Below are positions 63,676-64,000 of a stretch of 64,000 nucleotides of DNA, in pieces; the first letter of the stretch is position 1; every line of letters begins with the position of its first letter. The stretch is taken from positions 47,822,052 to 47,886,051 of the forward strand of contig NC_092635.1 of NCBI RefSeq assembly GCF_039555335.1, given 5' to 3'. Origin of the DNA: Amphiura filiformis. Its lineage: Eukaryota > Echinodermata > Ophiuroidea > Amphilepidida > Amphiuridae. The notes beneath the pieces were generated by a model that saw only the letters and a list, made by a program, of their open reading frames with translations, did no database searches and was not told the origin of the DNA. A program made the translations under genes and the position numbers.

Positions 63676-64000
63676 TAAGTTATTTTGTAACAATAAGCCT
63701 GCATGTGCTCGTATATTTGATTAGGTATATAGTTACCAATGATACCTAGATGCAGTTGCATAAAAAAGAAGCATTTTGAGCAATTAAGTTGGAGAATGGC
63801 ATTTGTCATGTGATCTTTGACCTACAACATTGGTTCATGAACAAGTGATTGAGATGACATCCTGCTGAAACAGATAATATGTATGCTACGTATGGCACGC
63901 CCAGCGCGACAAATTCCTTCGAGGTTACACCTCCATGCCGCGTTTAGCGCTACTAGTACTAATACCTTACGTTTACGTCGCTAAATCACGAGTTAATTCG
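63676..64000 (+). repeat. Direct repeat, right copy, reaching the window edge
   Basis: Second copy of 62719-63037. The shared sequence continues to the last base of the window, so its true end is unknown. The period is about 957-963 bp. Confidence 0.95.

Overview
The window is animal nuclear DNA: AT-rich, intron-containing and crowded with transposable elements. Two genes with complete, in-frame exon chains are present. The dominant non-coding content is short inverted-repeat (MITE-like) families, tRNA-headed SINE-like units and decayed retrotransposons (a Penelope-like element with GIY-YIG, non-LTR RT fragments). This resembles repeat-rich marine deuterostome genomes such as echinoderms or hemichordates. 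That placement is an inference from repeat style and protein similarity remembered from the families, not from a search.

Layout. 1-7300: tandem arrays, non-LTR RT scraps, a composite repeat (1709-5099) carrying two TTAA MITEs and a GACC-rich tandem array, then a Penelope-like element fused to a LINE fragment (about 5230-6958). 7300-11700: MITEs and SINE-like units. 11712-21207 (minus): NAF1, the assembly factor of H/ACA RNPs, eight coding exons giving 671 codons. 21208-26012: intergenic interval with MITEs. 26013-38112 (plus): TIMM23, the channel subunit of the mitochondrial inner-membrane presequence translocase, seven coding exons giving 203 codons. The two genes are divergent. I see no functional link between them; both are housekeeping genes. 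38113-50300: TIMM23 3' flank, MITE clusters and a decayed mariner-type transposase. 50308-55205: a 4.9-kb foldback element whose giant terminal inverted repeats are built from a polypurine/polypyrimidine minisatellite, bounded by an exact 6-bp target duplication. 55460-56821: a mariner-derived foldback element with TA ends. 57000-64000: apparently unique or old DNA, a 1.7-kb inverted-repeat element with 5-bp duplications, a SINE and a 957-bp direct repeat running into the window edge.

The most unusual item is the 50308-55205 element. Next are the composite repeat pair (1709-5099 and 27923-29795), in which different TTAA MITEs sit at the same TTAA, and the nesting around it. No CRISPR, operon or bacterial-type features are present. 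All alignments here were done by eye, so identities are stated only qualitatively.
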